Part shown: positions 10,601 through 22,617 of the stretch, piece after piece
Layout of the letters: every line of letters starts with the position of its first letter
Numbering within the stretch: the first letter of the stretch is position 1
NCBI RefSeq assembly: GCF_964340395.1
Contig: NC_135564.1
Coordinates: 6,616,361 to 6,680,360 of the forward strand
DNA from: Glandiceps talaboti
Lineage: Eukaryota; Hemichordata; Enteropneusta; Spengelidae
Direction of reading: 5' to 3'
Length of the DNA stretch: 64,000 nucleotides
Translations under genes and position numbers: made by a program
The notes under the pieces: model-generated
Database searches by the model: none
The model's input: the letters and a program-made list of their open reading frames with translations, nothing else
What the model was told of the DNA's origin: nothing

Positions 10601-12278
10601 GATGTTTATACTTACCAATTCGGTAGACGAGTTTCTCAATAAACACACAATAGATACAACAGGATATGGAATATACAGCCATTCCCCAGCACCCCATCCT
10701 GACACCGTCTTCATAGATGAGTCTCTCGGCAGAGCCGATCCTGGCCTTGGGGTCGCCGCCATACACTGCCTGACCAACGAAGTCAGTAAAATAGAGAGAG
10801 TAACATACCAAAGACATCCAACAGAACAGATTAGTAAGGCAGAGAATACGTAACGAGTATGGCATATAGATGATGGACATCAAATACGTTTTCATGGTAA
10901 CCGGTTGCTCAGTGTCATATTCACTTGGTTGCGCGGCGTCTGGTGGAGGGACAGTTTCTGAGTTATCTGTCATGGTTGCCATGGGGATGCTCTCACCTAT
11001 TTTTCCTTGTTCATTGACGGTTTGATATCCACCTAGATGTTCTAATTCTTCGGTTGATTCAGATTTTCTCGTCACGAGTGTGTCTTGAGCCTCAGTGCCA
11101 TACGTGAGTTGGTTTTCGTAGATATCTCGACCTTCGCTGTCTTCACTAACTTGTCTATACTTTTTGGTCCTAGTTGTAACTTTGCGTGTCTCCCTTTCTT
11201 CCAACTCGCACAGTGGTATTTCCTTCGTGCTGGTTACTGTGACTGTGACTGCCACTGAGAAAATCAGAAGAACGAAGGTGAAAACCACGCGTACCTGGGT
11301 ACCCAGAGCACGGCCTATGGACGTGTTGGTCCAGTCTATACCACCCATTATATAACCTAAACATCCGCCAAAACCTGCCATCAGGGTGAACATCGCAAGG
11401 CCTTTCACGTGGTCCTCCGGTACTGAGACATCCAGGAGGTAGGCTCTGCACGGTGCTTGGCAGGCATCGGCACTGAAGTCAAGTAGCACGACACCAATAA
11501 CGGTGATGATGATACCACGTAAATGATAACGTGCCAGGTGGTGATGAGACACTATGTAGTCCCAGTAGCTATAGTCATCTTCATCGGTGGGATCAGTATC
11601 GTTAGCAACAGTTAAATTGAAACTTGTAGTTTCCATGGTAACATTAGTTTCCATGGTAAAACTGGGCTCCGTCGTTGTATTGCCTTCCATGCTTTCCATG
11701 GTAGAATTTGTTTCCATAGCAACAGATGTGTTGAAGTTCTCAGTGGTAAATGTCGCATAAGTGCTAGTATAAATGTTAGTATTATTACTGTTATCAGAAT
11801 CCTTACCATATAATGGCGGGTCACCTTTATCACCCAGAGATAACCCCATATCCTTACCATTTGGTACGAAAATCAGACCCAGGATGATACCAGCTGATAA
11901 AAGTAAAATGAACGGTCTTCGACGCCCAAGTCGTGATTTACACCGATCGCTACCCGACCCGAGAAAAGGCATTAAGAAAAACCCCATGAGTGGACTCAGG
12001 CACCAAATCAATGTCATATATTGTTCCGGCACTCCAATTTTCAGTAAGGTTGGACTAACGTACGCAGTTTCTGCCGCGTAACAGAATTCTATCCCACAAA
12101 CTGCAGCACTTAGAGTTAATAACTGAAGCCGACTTTTACGTGTTCTGTCGAATGCCAAGTCCTCTTCGCCTGTTATAGGAATTCTGTCTTCGTCTCTCAA
12201 TTTTCTTCTGGCCACTTCGTCCCAAAGTTTGGTGCAGTAAGCTCTAGAGTAAGAGATGATACCCCGACATGTATCCAT
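4407..12278 (-). CDS. SLC45A: SLC45-family proton-coupled sugar symporter, complete 3-exon CDS (688 aa)
   Basis: Joined coding exons are 12278-10616, 5654-5479 and 4634-4407 (1663 + 176 + 228 nt), giving 688 aa and a stop. Family knowledge: SLC45 proteins are 12-helix MFS carriers that take up sucrose or glucose with protons. Seen: a first-helix signature GIEFCYAAETAYVSP (residues 62-76), the MFS loop motif SRLGRRRPF (115-123), and the helix GVVLLDFSADACQAPCRAYL (262-281). A long charged cytoplasmic loop spans about 350-460. A second six-helix half follows, running through exons 2 and 3 and including the conserved MGCWGMAVYS (528-537) and GTDISMVQS. The residue 140-250 loop is unusually long and rich in Asn-X-Thr/Ser sequons. 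The start has a strong context (AACATGG), with an in-frame TAA 33 nt upstream and no ATG between. It resembles SLC45A1/A2/A4 more than A3, but I cannot assign the paralogue. Confidence 0.93.
4635..5478 (-). other. SLC45 intron 2
   Basis: This is an 844-nt GT-AG intron between phase-0 exons. It contains a two-unit E-box repeat (4796-4849). No other structure was noted. Confidence 0.85.
4796..4849 (+). repeat. Two 27-bp units, each carrying two E-box-type hexamers
   Basis: Units 4796-4822 and 4823-4849 share TCACC-N-TGACTACCAT-N-TGACCC. Unit 1 has CATATG twice; unit 2 has CACGTG and CATGTG. All are E-box cores (CANNTG). Function is unknown; this could be plain tandem duplication. Confidence 0.6.
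5479..5654 (-). CDS. SLC45A: SLC45 coding exon 2
   Basis: The acceptor is AATTTCAG|GTGCT and the donor is GACACG|GTAAAT. The 176 nt complete the split glycine codon and encode GAKPVYISNILFYS to LAHYHSSDT, two helices of the C-terminal MFS half. The phase returns to 0. Confidence 0.92.
6901..7320. mobile_element. TIR element family 2 (MITE-like, about 420 bp)
   Basis: The left end reads TATTTACAATGGAAGC-AGTT and the right end reads its reverse complement, AACT-GCTTCCATTGTAAATA, in SLC45 intron 1. The interior repeats variants of a unit with GTAACAATGTTG and GTGAGCTAC. It may insert at TA, as mariner-like elements do, but this is not proved. No ORF of note. Confidence 0.65.
7694..7880 (-). CDS. 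Candidate internal exon, unknown protein, inside SLC45 intron 1
   Basis: An open frame of 62 codons lies between a plausible acceptor (AATTCTTTAG|GAATG) and a good donor (CTAAAG|GTAAAT). It reads NAMVSPTHRYHGDECV, then INLQWNRLAYRN, ending EYRISRADLK. The composition is less AT-biased than its flanks. It cannot be an SLC45 exon: spliced after exon 1 (phase 1) it would meet a TGA within a few codons. I do not recognise the family. It may be an exon of a nested gene, a decayed exon, or chance. Confidence 0.3.
7950..8112 (-). CDS. Candidate exon (possibly terminal), unknown protein, inside SLC45 intron 1
   Basis: A strong acceptor (long T/C tract, then GATGTACAG|GTCCCC) is followed by an open frame reading VPCRSTLNSVATLAHKVIYI and ending SAFEKKI before TAA at 7950. 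No good donor is visible before the stop, so it would have to be a last exon or a shorter one. No AATAAA follows closely. It has the same strand as the 7694-7880 candidate but is in a different frame. The protein is not recognised. Confidence 0.2.
9001..9250 (+). mobile_element. MITE family 1, copy B, with perfect 17-bp terminal inverted repeats
   Basis: It starts CAATAGGGAACTTGCAA and ends with the exact reverse complement, 250 bp overall. It carries the internal palindrome TGAGCATGCTCA and no ORF. It lies in SLC45 intron 1. No clear target-site duplication was recognised, so the superfamily is open. Confidence 0.85.
9980..10470 (+). repeat. Degenerate minisatellite (GTGATATGGTGAAATGGAAT-like)
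   Basis: Some 20 diverged copies of a 16-25 bp word built on GTGATATGGTGAA with TGGAATGTG run through the 5' part of SLC45 intron 1, ending about 145 nt inside the donor. Apparent long open frames here on the minus strand are repeat artefacts (His/Ile/Thr-rich). Confidence 0.7.
10616..12278 (-). CDS. SLC45A: SLC45 coding exon 1
   Basis: This exon holds codons 1-554 plus one nucleotide (phase 1). It encodes the cytoplasmic N-terminus, helices 1-6, the glycan-rich extracellular loop, the cytoplasmic loop and the first helices of the second half. It ends in the peptide EKLVYRI at a good donor, GAATTG|GTAAGT on the minus strand. The open frame runs on past the donor into intron sequence, but that tail is not homologous to the family. 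Confidence 0.92.
11580..11790 (-). repeat. Coding minisatellite in SLC45: Met-Glu-Thr-Asn-x-Thr repeat
   Basis: Within SLC45 exon 1 the plus strand repeats the words TTTCCATGGTA and TTTCCAT at 15-33 nt spacing. In the protein this reads as METNST, MESMEGNTTTE, METNVT and METTSFNLT, around residues 188-223. It lies in the extracellular loop between helices 3 and 4. Sequons are visible near residues 165, 183, 191, 200, 212, 221 and 226, so the loop is probably heavily N- and O-glycosylated. Confidence 0.7.
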
Positions 12279-15200
12279 GTTGATTGTAATAGTTTCAGAC
12301 TTTGAAAGAGTTTACTGAAGCAGCTGCAATACTCAGACAACTGGAAGAGCGAAAGTGTAAAAGTTCAGCGAGATTCCCTCATTTAAAATTAATGTTGTTC
12401 TTCCGCCTCTTCAATTTCTGTCAGTCGTGATCATCACCAGTCGTTCGTCGCCACAAGCACATTCCATTCTCTCTTCTCTGAAAGCCCCACTTTTCCCCCA
12501 GGCTGCGAGATGTCAACTAACTTTTCTCAAACTCTCCGGAGCTTCTCTTCTTCCATACCAGTCTTTATCGGAAGTCAAATACGTCCCAGTTAACTGTAAA
12601 GATCCAGAAATGAGACATTTTAGCTTATTGTTAAATTTTCATCGGAGTCACTGGTTAGTATCTCACAACAATATTGAATCTGAAAAAGGTATTTTTTTCC
12701 AGTTTGTATGTGGAATGTGTCCTCGAGAATTGCTGTCTCAGCTTGGTGCATGTGCATATTGTACGATAATCACTTTGACAAAATCTGTGATGTTACCAAA
12801 ACCAAGATTTCACGACGTTAATGGGGAACGGACGTTCCACTGAAATATTCAAACTTTGGGACTAAATAATTCATTTAATATTAATTTCATTGGAGCAGTG
12901 GGCACAACATATCAAAGTTTCATTATTTCCCTTTTATTGCTTTTCTGATATCGTTAGTTAATAGATAGTTATAATTAGTTGCAATCTGCCTCCTGATCTG
13001 GTGTTCAATTTTCAGTACGCACAGTGGACGCAAAGCACTTCCGATTATCATCTTTATGATAGTCGCTGTAAGAAACGGTCAACGCATCTTTTGTGGATAG
13101 CATTTCGTATCGTAACCGCAGATCTGCGAAATTAATCTAATTTCAATGTACTTTTTTGGGGTATTTAGGAAATTTAGTGTTCTTCTCCATTTGAGTGTCA
13201 CATTGTGTACACAAGAAAGTCCAGGTTTAATTAACATTACTTTTAAAGCATACAATCGCAGATCATGTAAAAGACAAATGCAAGTTTCAGTGCTCGAAAT
13301 GACTGTTGTCATGGAAACCGGCAATCTTCAGACTTAATAGAATGTTAACGATTTAACATGTCATATTGAACATGTTGAAGAAAAAATGGCGGGAATTTAG
13401 TCCATTCCTGTTTTACTGCAGTTCTTTAGCTAAACTGAATGATCTTCTATCTATCACAAGTCTATATTTGCATATTTGTTTTGATTTCAATTTCATTTCC
13501 GATCGAACTTAATATTAAAAACAGACATTCAGACCTCACTGAATAGTACGTTGTTCCATGGTAACATTACAAAGTTAAGCTGTATCCGCTATATATAACA
13601 TGAGCCTTTGAGAGAAACAATCAGCGATGCCTACAGATGTATGTTGGAAATTAATGAATTAAACGTCCACTTTTAATATCGTTTGTTAGTGAGAAAACAA
13701 TAATACACTAATATCCAAACTAAAGAAATAAATTTTATGAAAAAAATCGTAGCTTCATGAACACTCTACATTACGCCAGGTAACTATCGCCTCAAAGATG
13801 TCCCGGAGTACTCGAATCCTACACGTACGTAAAACGACAGTTTTGAAAGCGCCTCTCAAATCTTTTAAACTTTCAAAGTCTCAATGGTCGACTCCACCTG
13901 ACATCTTTTCTCTGAATGACGTCACGCAACGAACCGCGACGTAATAAGTGGAAATCACTCATCCATGCGCGACCAGAGGTGTACGTCTTAATAATTTATA
14001 TATCCTGTCAATGTAGTAGCTTTTCAAGGAATGCCGACAGACTCCAACACATTCGTTCATATTTATCTGCGCATGCGCTGCTACATTCTGAATTCACTTT
14101 TAAAGGCCAGGGTTTCAATCCCAGGTTTTCACATTATTGTTATCTTATTGGTGGAGCCATGAGAATTACAAAGGATTATTTTCTTGTTCTGGGCCAACTT
14201 TTTCTATAGCTTTGTCAGACAACTGTTTTTCACCCAGAGATAAAAACACAGACTCGATTCTTGTGAAAATTTAGGTAGGCCTACATGCATTTTGTAGAAA
14301 ATGTTTGATACAAAATGTTGCAGGATGATATCAATCTAAATCAATTTTGAAATGTCCTGAAAAATAAACACTCCATTCTTAAATTGACTTTGGCCACAGA
14401 CAAGAAAATAATCAGATATAGGTTGACTTGAAAGCACTTTTCTTATCTGTCTTGTGTTTTGAACATAGTTCTACTGACTTCAGGGGTTGGTCTTGATTAG
14501 TTGCTAGTCAACTATCAGTACTCCCTTTTCCTGGTAGCCTGTAATGATTTATCATTGCACTATATTTATTCTTCTGGGAATAAATGAATAGTATTTATTA
14601 TACAGAAACGAGTATCCGAGATGTAGCATTGTAACAACAAGTCCCAATGAGGAAGTCGAACTTATATTTGCATATGTGGATGAAGTATCGTTTTAAACAT
14701 CACAGGAGTGAAACTGACACCAGAGATAAATGAAATAAAATGTTAATTCATTCCATGGTTTCATTGTCAATAACTCTTCCTGTACTCTAAAACAAATTCC
14801 TTGCGAGATGAGTCTATAAGAATTTATCGATTTTGTTGTATCATTAAACAATGAAAACAGAGTGTTAAATATGTATCTTTCGTGATAAGGGAACTGTCTG
14901 TATCTCCCAATATTTGCACTCTTCGTCAAGATGTTGGGAACACATAAGAAGAAATGCTTGAGGTGTTACGAAAATTTGCTGAAAGTAAACGAAGGTTGGC
15001 GGTAACGTCGCCAACGGTCGCTAACTCGTTTACATTACGCCTAAAAAGATCACGTGGTTGATCCCTCTTGTGTACATTTCCGAGTCTCCGAGTGTAGGGT
15101 AATTGAAATTGACAACCACTGAAAATCCAAGGTTGTATTAGACCAGAGCCACAGGGAATTGTTGTATCGTGTTACGAAGAAGACTCTCTCTCTATTCAGG

Positions 15201-15816
15201 TCTCTGGAGCTAAAACAAGATGAGGTTTTTGATGACGTGGGATTCATGAAATATGTACGCTGAATGAATGTCAATGTTTGAGTGACATAAGGTAGATGTT
15301 GGCGGCATAAACACTTGCACTGTTAGACCTCTTTTCCATTTGTCCGTGTCCTGAATGAGGGACTTCTTTCAAAGTGGCGACAAGCTAGACGTGTTGTTAG
15401 TTTCAGTTGTCAAAAAGTTTGTGTTTCACAGAAAAACGGTTTCATCTTTTACCGAGTGATTGTCTCACCACTGCATCAATCATGCCATTTGATTGACTCA
15501 TAAACTTGCATGCTATTAAAATGGTAATAGTTTATATTCTTGGAATTTTGACAGAAACATTTATACACTGTCGTCAAGTTTTAACGACTAAGAAATGAAA
15601 ATCTTAAACTTCTATTTTACTTTGTTCAAGAAAACCGAAACCTATTCTCGGTTAAGAAAATAAAATAAGGGGTGAATGAAGCTATTAGTTAGGCAAATAA
15701 GAAACAGTAACTGTTACCCTGAAAACAAGATAGTGACCTGACAAAACCCCTTTATTTTATAATTTTAAAAGGAACAAGCTTTTACATAGCAGGGTTTGGA
15801 GAGATCTTCAGGGAAC

Positions 15817-15890
15817 CTACTTAACTTTGATGTATTTACATCATCTGTCCCCATTCCTCGCATTCTACTTAACCTTGATGTATTTACATC
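15817..15890 (+). repeat. Short direct repeat, 47-bp spacing
   Basis: CTACTTAACTTTGATGTATT at about 15817 recurs as CTACTTAACCTTGATGTATT at about 15865, each followed by TACATC. Confidence 0.55.
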
Positions 15891-15924
15891 TATGAAATCT
15901 GCCCCATATTCAGTTTGTGTCCGT

Positions 15925-16210
15925 TAAAGGGGAATACCATTCCTGGAAATAAAGGCATTTTCGTAAGCTTACGGTTCTGGAGAGTCATTTCATGATTTTA
16001 CATTACCTGGTACACTAATCGTGATTTCTGAGAAACACCAAGTTGAATGTATGCCTTATTTGATGATTTTTGCCCACAGCAAAATCCCCCAAATGAGGTA
16101 CAACTCCAACTTGGTGTTTCTCTAAAATTACGTGTAATGTAGGTGATGTAAAATCATGAAATGACATTATTCATGAAAAAACCTCGATTTCGCTGAACCT
16201 TTAAGCTACT
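15925..16210. mobile_element. Foldback/MITE-like inverted repeat
   Basis: GTCATTTCATGATTTTACAT (from 15984) pairs with ATGTAAAATCATGAAATGAC (to about 16165). Inner arms CTGAGAAACACCAAGTT and AACTTGGTGTTTCTC also pair around a loop of about 65 bp. Outer edges (TTAAAGGGGAATACC and AACCTTTAAGC) are weakly inverted and suggest the element ends. Confidence 0.6.
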
Positions 16211-18141
16211 GCACTGGGCCTCTGTATTCTACATGCCTATTTTCAGATCATACGTTGTGACTACTGGCTGTCACAGAACGAAACACTCATCATTTTAAAT
16301 TGTGTCAGAACCTCATTTTGATCAATTGATTTTGTATGTTCCTGTGAAGTGAGTAGTAATTTTTTTCACAGAATTGCCTTTGAAAAGCTTGGTTTGTATT
16401 GAAGATAGCAGTAGAAATGCAATTCACAGTTAACTCTATAAAATCAATAACGTTGAACTAAAGATCGTGATAAATTTCATCAAAGACTTGTTTGCCTTTT
16501 CATTGTGTTGTTACATAGTCGATCAGTTTATATTAGTAGAACTGTGAATACTGATTTGGAAATTTACATGCAGCGGTGTTGAAATCGACGCGGCTTCAGT
16601 TTTAGCACATGATGACCATATTGATGAAGTGTTGAACGACCGTAGTGAAGTCAGTTTACACTCTTGCAGTGTATATCTATATTGTTCGTAGAATGTCACT
16701 CAGGGCTTGTGACGTCAAATTTCAATTTCAATTTGCCTATAAACCCAGAGTCCCAAACTTTGCCAAAGAAAAACTTGTTTTAAAATTATGAAATAAATTT
16801 GTAGGATCACAAAGACTGATTTCAAGGAAATGTATCGAAAATCTTCTATAATTTCTCATACAGTGCAGGAATATAAAATGATATCATTTTGGCCTTAGTC
16901 TATTCAATTTTTTAAAATTTACGGTGATTCCTGCTTTTTTTCTTTTTTTTTCATCTCGGAGCATAGGTTTGAAGTATTGAACCAAGTATAGAGAAAAGAA
17001 TTAAGATTTTTATTTCGGAGGCGTATATGACTTCAAGGTGTTAACTTAGTAGAATTTATATTTCTGCAGTAAAAGAGAACAAAACAACACAGAATACTTT
17101 GTTAATGTCGGAGATACAACGTCGTATAATAGAGACGCACCCCTATACAAGGCATTATTTTTTGCATGTCTCCATACGAATGTGTCTTCAAAACTTGACG
17201 AATCATACAAAGCTTGTCATGATCATCATTTCATCAATAAAGTTTTATTCAATCGTATCACTTCGAAGTCAATTACCCACTGTTCTATTGTTCACTAACA
17301 AATAATTCATGTGACTGTATCTTCATCATTAATGGGAATATATTCGCTATGTATCATGAATAATTAATTTGTTACACTGCATAACGCGTATTTTATGGTT
17401 CACCATTTCATTAAAATATACCAACGTTTTATTTTTAAAAAATGATGCCCACAATGCATGGCCACAATTAATAACCCTTTGAAAAAACTAAAAGAACGCT
17501 TGGACATCACCCACTCTTACATTTCAACCGACACAGAACCTAGTGCACCATTAAAAAAGAGATCCATGAACTATTTAAAAGGGTGTTTTTTTCTATAATT
17601 TTCTTTCCCTATCAATTTCACGAGTTATTACTTCATATTTTCACGTTAAGACTTGTTCGAGTGAGTCACATTGCATGTTAACCGCGGTAAACTAAATGAT
17701 CTCTACCTTATTAAATTACAGTGTGTAATAATGAAAGTTGACATTGAACAAACTACATTATCTAGCTGAACTCTTGATGTTGAAATGTATCAACTGATGA
17801 GGTATAATGGACAGATGTTGTGACAAATAACTGGAGAGGAATGTAATAGTATACAGTCGATTTTTAAAAAGCCCAACTTGGCTTAGAATGTAAAACAAAA
17901 AACAGTTGTCTAACAGATTATAGAAAAAGTTGATCCTGGACAAAAGAATAATCCTATGTAATTCTTGTGACTCTATTGATTGATAACTTAGTACTGATAT
18001 ACGAGAACCTGGGTTTGAATCGCAGGCCTTTAAATGGTGGTTACTGCGTTTGTTTTAACAACCGGCAATGGAAAATTCCAGAGCTCGATATGGAATGAAT
18101 ATGAGCTCTTGAAGTGAATCTTCAATTGATGAAGTCATGTT

Positions 18142-18222
18142 TTCATTCATTCATTCATTCATTCATTCATTCATTCATTCATTCATTCATTCATTCATTC
18201 ATTCATTCATTCATTCATTCAT
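18142..18222 (+). repeat. (TTCA)n microsatellite
   Basis: About 20 uninterrupted TTCA units. Confidence 0.95.
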
Positions 18223-19136
18223 GTGTGTTCAGTGCATTTGTTGACATTTACGGAATTGCCTCGTTTATTTGGACAAATGAGAAGAATGTGGCGTAAGAAA
18301 ACTACGGAAATTTTGAATAGGAATAATTAATGAAGATGTAAAAAAAATATCTGTTGTCTGCTGGTAGAATGCCAGACACAGTACAGAAAGTGGCATTTAC
18401 ATACTAAAATGACAACTGAACATAGGGAATATATAAAACATTGAAATTTTTCAGCAAAATCCAAGAATATAGTGTCAAAAGGTATGCATTAAGAAAGTGA
18501 CAGAGAGATGGTACTGAACGAGTTGTACTTAGAGAGACGTGGAGATCGAAAGGTCATTGCTCTCAATTGATGTAGCATCACCATAAAAAATCTCTTGCCA
18601 ATATCTTTTGTGTAAACTAGACAGACAACCATGACCTGACAAGGGGCGAAGGTCTGTGGAGGGACTATATATAGATTGTCTCAAAGTGCAGCAAATGTTT
18701 CAAACCCTTACCGATTATTGAATGGACCTACATGAAATACATGTAGTTATTTATTATTAGGGGTACAGATACACTGTTTCATGAATTCCAAATTCTAATA
18801 CAATAAGATAATTGAATGTTATCTAATTTCAAAGCCAAAGTGTCAAAGTTTGTCATGGCGGTTTCCTCATTCCATAACCATCAGGGGCTATTTAGGACGC
18901 ATGTATAGATTCTATGACATTCGCGGAGAGTCCCTCTCGAGACAAGAGGGGGATAAGAAATGTATCTAAAATTAGACATTGATCTTAAAATCTATGATAA
19001 ATGTGACGGAAGTCAAGTAATATGAACTTTTAGAATTACTGAAAATGGCAAATATAAATGGCAGTTTATATTATATGTACACGTATTTGAACAAGACTCA
19101 GGTACGAAGTAAACATTTCTCTCGGATATATTTTAA

Positions 19137-19232
19137 TAAACTTTATATCACCGATGTCAGCTATAGCATAAACTTTATATCACCGATGTCAGCTATAGCA
19201 TAAACTTTATATCACCGATGTCGGCTATAGCA
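19137..19232 (+). repeat. 32-bp tandem repeat, three units
   Basis: Three head-to-tail units (19137, 19169, 19201) starting TAAACTTTATATCACCGATG. Units 1 and 2 are identical and unit 3 has one substitution, so the duplication is recent. Confidence 0.9.
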
Positions 19233-20463
19233 TAAATCGTATCTGTAAACATACTCTAACGCAGAAAGATGTACCGACATTGCACAGTGTCAATGATAAC
19301 ACGTGATATCCGCGTGACTGACATCCGGTGAATTGATACATTTCATATCAATTGATAATTCAACCAATCAGAGATTGGCAATGTGTGACGTAAGAGCAGA
19401 AGACAGTTTACACATCACAAGAGACATAATTAGTGTCGGTTAAATATACATTCATCACAATGTAATTAATAAAGTCTTCGTTGTGTCACTTTCAATGTAA
19501 TTGAAAATAGATTGGTGTGTAGTGTCATTTATTTACTAAGCTATTTCCAGTAAAATTAATGTTTATTTTATGACATTGCCAATGCGAATCTGTCGTTGGG
19601 TGAGTGATGGGGGAGCTACGATATTTTTTGATAGCGTTGATTGAATACGGTGTCTCTGATATGAAAATGAGCACGTAAGGGACATCTTTAGGACATGTTG
19701 ACGAAAATGATGTACTACGTAAACATTTGCTCGATGTTAATATTTCAATTGCAATCAATTTCCCAAAGCAAAAAACGATAAAAATAAATGGGTAACATTA
19801 AAACTTATTTTGTGTTGAAATCAAATCTTTCATGTCGTCTGCTACCCAGAACTTCGTGTTACGACTAAACGCTCGTGTAACACTTCTAAATATTGTAACA
19901 AACCATCAAAAGCGTATTGATAATTATTATATATTTTATGATTTGATAGAAAAGTCAGAATTTGCAACAAGAAGAAATAAGGCCATTACTGTAAGGCTTT
20001 CCTGAAGAAAGAAATGTGTGTCTAGACAATACTGTGTTTCGTTTCGTTCTGATCACTCCATGTCCATGATTCTAATTCTGGTATCGTTGCTGTGTTCTTA
20101 GAGGGCCTTGACTCTACCGGATGATAAACGCATTTGCAATCGACAGGAGACAGCTCCGATCGTTTACGTATAACTTGGTTAATGTAGGGTATGTTCACCT
20201 TATGAACTATAATCAATGATTGTCTTAGCGTTTTAGTGTAAATCTATCCATGTTATGTTAGATGGAAGATAAAATGAAGACAGAATCCCCCTTTTATAGT
20301 TCAAAATCACCATGATTCTTGGGAGCAAAAGTAATTTTTCTGCTCTTGTAAAATGATACTTTGGTATATTGATGTCATGTTACAGTCGCTGAATGGCGAA
20401 TTCATATCAAGAAAAATATTTGTAAGTAATGATGACATCATGACTATCCAACCAATAAGGTAT

Positions 20464-20600
20464 GAACGTGGATTGTATGCTCCCCAGGGAGTTGAGGAAG
20501 TATAAAGGGTTGTTGTGCCGCTATAGATCTAAACCAGGGGTAATAATTGTAAAGCACTTAGAGCACCCAGACTGGGTGGGACCAACATTATTCAACCGTT
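20464..20600 (+). mobile_element. SINE fragment (5'-truncated)
   Basis: GGATTGTATGCTCCCC, GGGAGTTGAGGAA, GTAATAATTGTAAAGCACTT and AGAGCAC match the 3' half of the SINE at 26970-27330 in order. Confidence 0.65.
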
Positions 20601-22138
20601 GAGGTCTAGTTGTTTTACGACGAATCGCTTGTTTTGCGACGAATCGCTTGTTTTATGAACATAGCGTGACGTCACTATTTTGGACAATAACCACGGAGAC
20701 AGACTGAACGAAAGACACAAAACACACATAAACGGGTTCGTCGGGAAAATCAATCAAAAGTCATTCATCCACAATATATTATATGTATACAAAATAGATC
20801 AGACAAGATTGATGCAATATCCGGGAAAGACAATACACAAAATCAAAGCGGAAGTAATAAAAGTGTGCGATTTGAATAGATCTTTTATAACCTTTCAACC
20901 AGACCCTTTCCATCATTAATAGAAATTAATAAATGAATGAATGGATGAAAAAAACAACATTCTCACAAGCAAGAGCATAATTTTACTATGAAGCAACAAA
21001 CGGTAGAGTGCCGTAAAAAGGTGTGTAGCTTTACGACGATGTAAAATTGTTGTAAGAAGTTATCAGAAACGTTTCAAGTTCTCGAAAGGATTAATATGTT
21101 GACGCAAATACAACTTAAACATATGAAATTAAAAGATCTGTCAGTTTGAGCTATTAGGCTCCAGATATTGAATATTATGAGGTCGCCTTACAAAAATAAA
21201 ACAATTTCCTTTCGGCCTCTCAATATTTGCGTTTGCCTGAGGACGTTTCCGCATTACATCACTAGTGAAAGAAGCTATTCATTTATATTAACGCATTTTA
21301 CAGTCACGTGGTCAAATGTTCGGAATTGCTAGCTAGCTCAAAGTGTTGAATCGAGCAAATTCATGTTCAATAGGGCGAGAATCTATCATTGAATTTCAGG
21401 AAATGTGGCTAATGTTTAGTGTTCAAGTTATTCTTGTGTAACGCCAGTACGTCACATTGAATATCAATGCTTTGTCTCGCTATAGACAAACCTATTAGAG
21501 GATGCCCATTTCCGGACTCTGTAGCAGGTGGTATGGCTGATTTCATCTAAGCCATCAGATCAGAGCGTTTGCATACTTACATACGCGCACAGAGTGTAAA
21601 TCACAAATTGCATGCGTAGGAGACTTTTTGATGTGAGCAAGTGGCTTCGGCGTCATTTGTAATTGAATTTAAATCTTTAGTTTAATGCTGTGAAATTAAA
21701 ACACAGTAGCACCGAGGGGTAGTCGAGTGGATTATGTGTAACACCCTATAACACCCTGGCTTCTGAGTTGAACAAGATAGATTATAGGGACGACCTTCGA
21801 CTTTTTTGTAGCAGCCTAAAACTAAGAGTTGTATTTAAGACACAAGGGAATGGTGTGTTTGCGTAAGAACAGACATATATACACTGTCAAGATATCGAAT
21901 ACCCCATCTTAAATTTGTGTTATAATTGTAATTGTGGCACCTTACGTGTAAACATCACCTGATGATAGATAACGCACGATGCCATTCTAGTGACCAAACA
22001 CGATGTGAGATTTTATAGTGTAGATACATGTACTATACACCACTTGTATCATATCAAACATATATATCATTATATAAAACACATATGAAAACCCATCTCG
22101 AAAGGGTTCCCAAAAGTTCGGACAGAATGATCAGGTCA

Positions 22139-22232
22139 GTATGTACGTATGTACGTATGTATGTATGTATGTATGTATGTATGTATGTATGTATGTATGT
22201 ATGTATGTATGTATGTATGTATGTATGTATGT

Positions 22233-22272
<40 letters not shown>

Positions 22273-22327
22273 ATGTGTATGTGTGTATGTATGTATGTGT
22301 GTGTGTGTGTGTGTGTGTCTGTCTGTC

Positions 22328-22414
<87 letters not shown>
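22139..22414 (+). repeat. Compound microsatellite (GTAT)n-(GT)n-(GTCT)n-(AT)n
   Basis: GTAT units give way to GT, mixed GTAT/GT, a short CTGT stretch, and about 40 AT units. Cys/Val/Met/Tyr-only open frames here are artefacts. Confidence 0.95.
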
Positions 22415-22417
<3 letters not shown>

Positions 22418-22546
22418 TAAGGTGTTTCTAGCCAAGACGTTTCTCACAGGCTTTGCAGGGTTGCTTCAGCAGGCCCACCCAATCCTTCATATTAATTTTC
22501 GGCCACGTGACTATATGTTCAGATTTTCAAAAAAAGAAACTGCTTA

Positions 22547-22549
<3 letters not shown>

Positions 22550-22612
<63 letters not shown>

Positions 22613-22617
22613 TATAT
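22550..22617 (+). repeat. (TA)n microsatellite
   Basis: About 30 TA units, 135 bp after the previous array. The spacer between them is unique. Confidence 0.95.

Larger units (their letters stand above)
5655..10615 (-). other. SLC45 intron 1
   Basis: This is a 4961-nt GT-AG intron. It carries a degenerate minisatellite at its 5' end, two TIR elements, an A-rich tract at 5780-5825 and exon-like sequence at 7.7-8.1 kb, listed separately. The rest is AT-rich DNA in which I see no further coding signal. Confidence 0.85.

Noticed and set aside
12427-12843. 138-codon plus-strand frame next to the SLC45 start
   Set aside because: No recognised motif, no splice context, and it overlaps the expected SLC45 promoter/5' UTR on the other strand.
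18000-18045. B-box-like word GGGTTTGAATCGCAGGCC
   Set aside because: No A box or cloverleaf upstream at the right distance; not an intact tRNA.
20680-20919. 79-codon plus-strand frame after a duplicated 19-20 bp word
   Set aside because: Looked like a possible element ORF but shows no transposase or reverse-transcriptase motif.
21712-21790. tRNA-like stretch (GGTAGTCGAGTGGATTA)
   Set aside because: The A-box-like word is present but I see no B box or cloverleaf; at best an old SINE head.
22028-22547. Several 96-132 codon frames of Met-Tyr-Val-Cys and Tyr-Ile repeats
   Set aside because: They are translations of GTAT, GT and AT microsatellites. The same applies at 23.5-23.8, 29.0-29.4, 42.3-42.9, 51.5-52.0, 56.2-56.7 and 58.2-58.5 kb.
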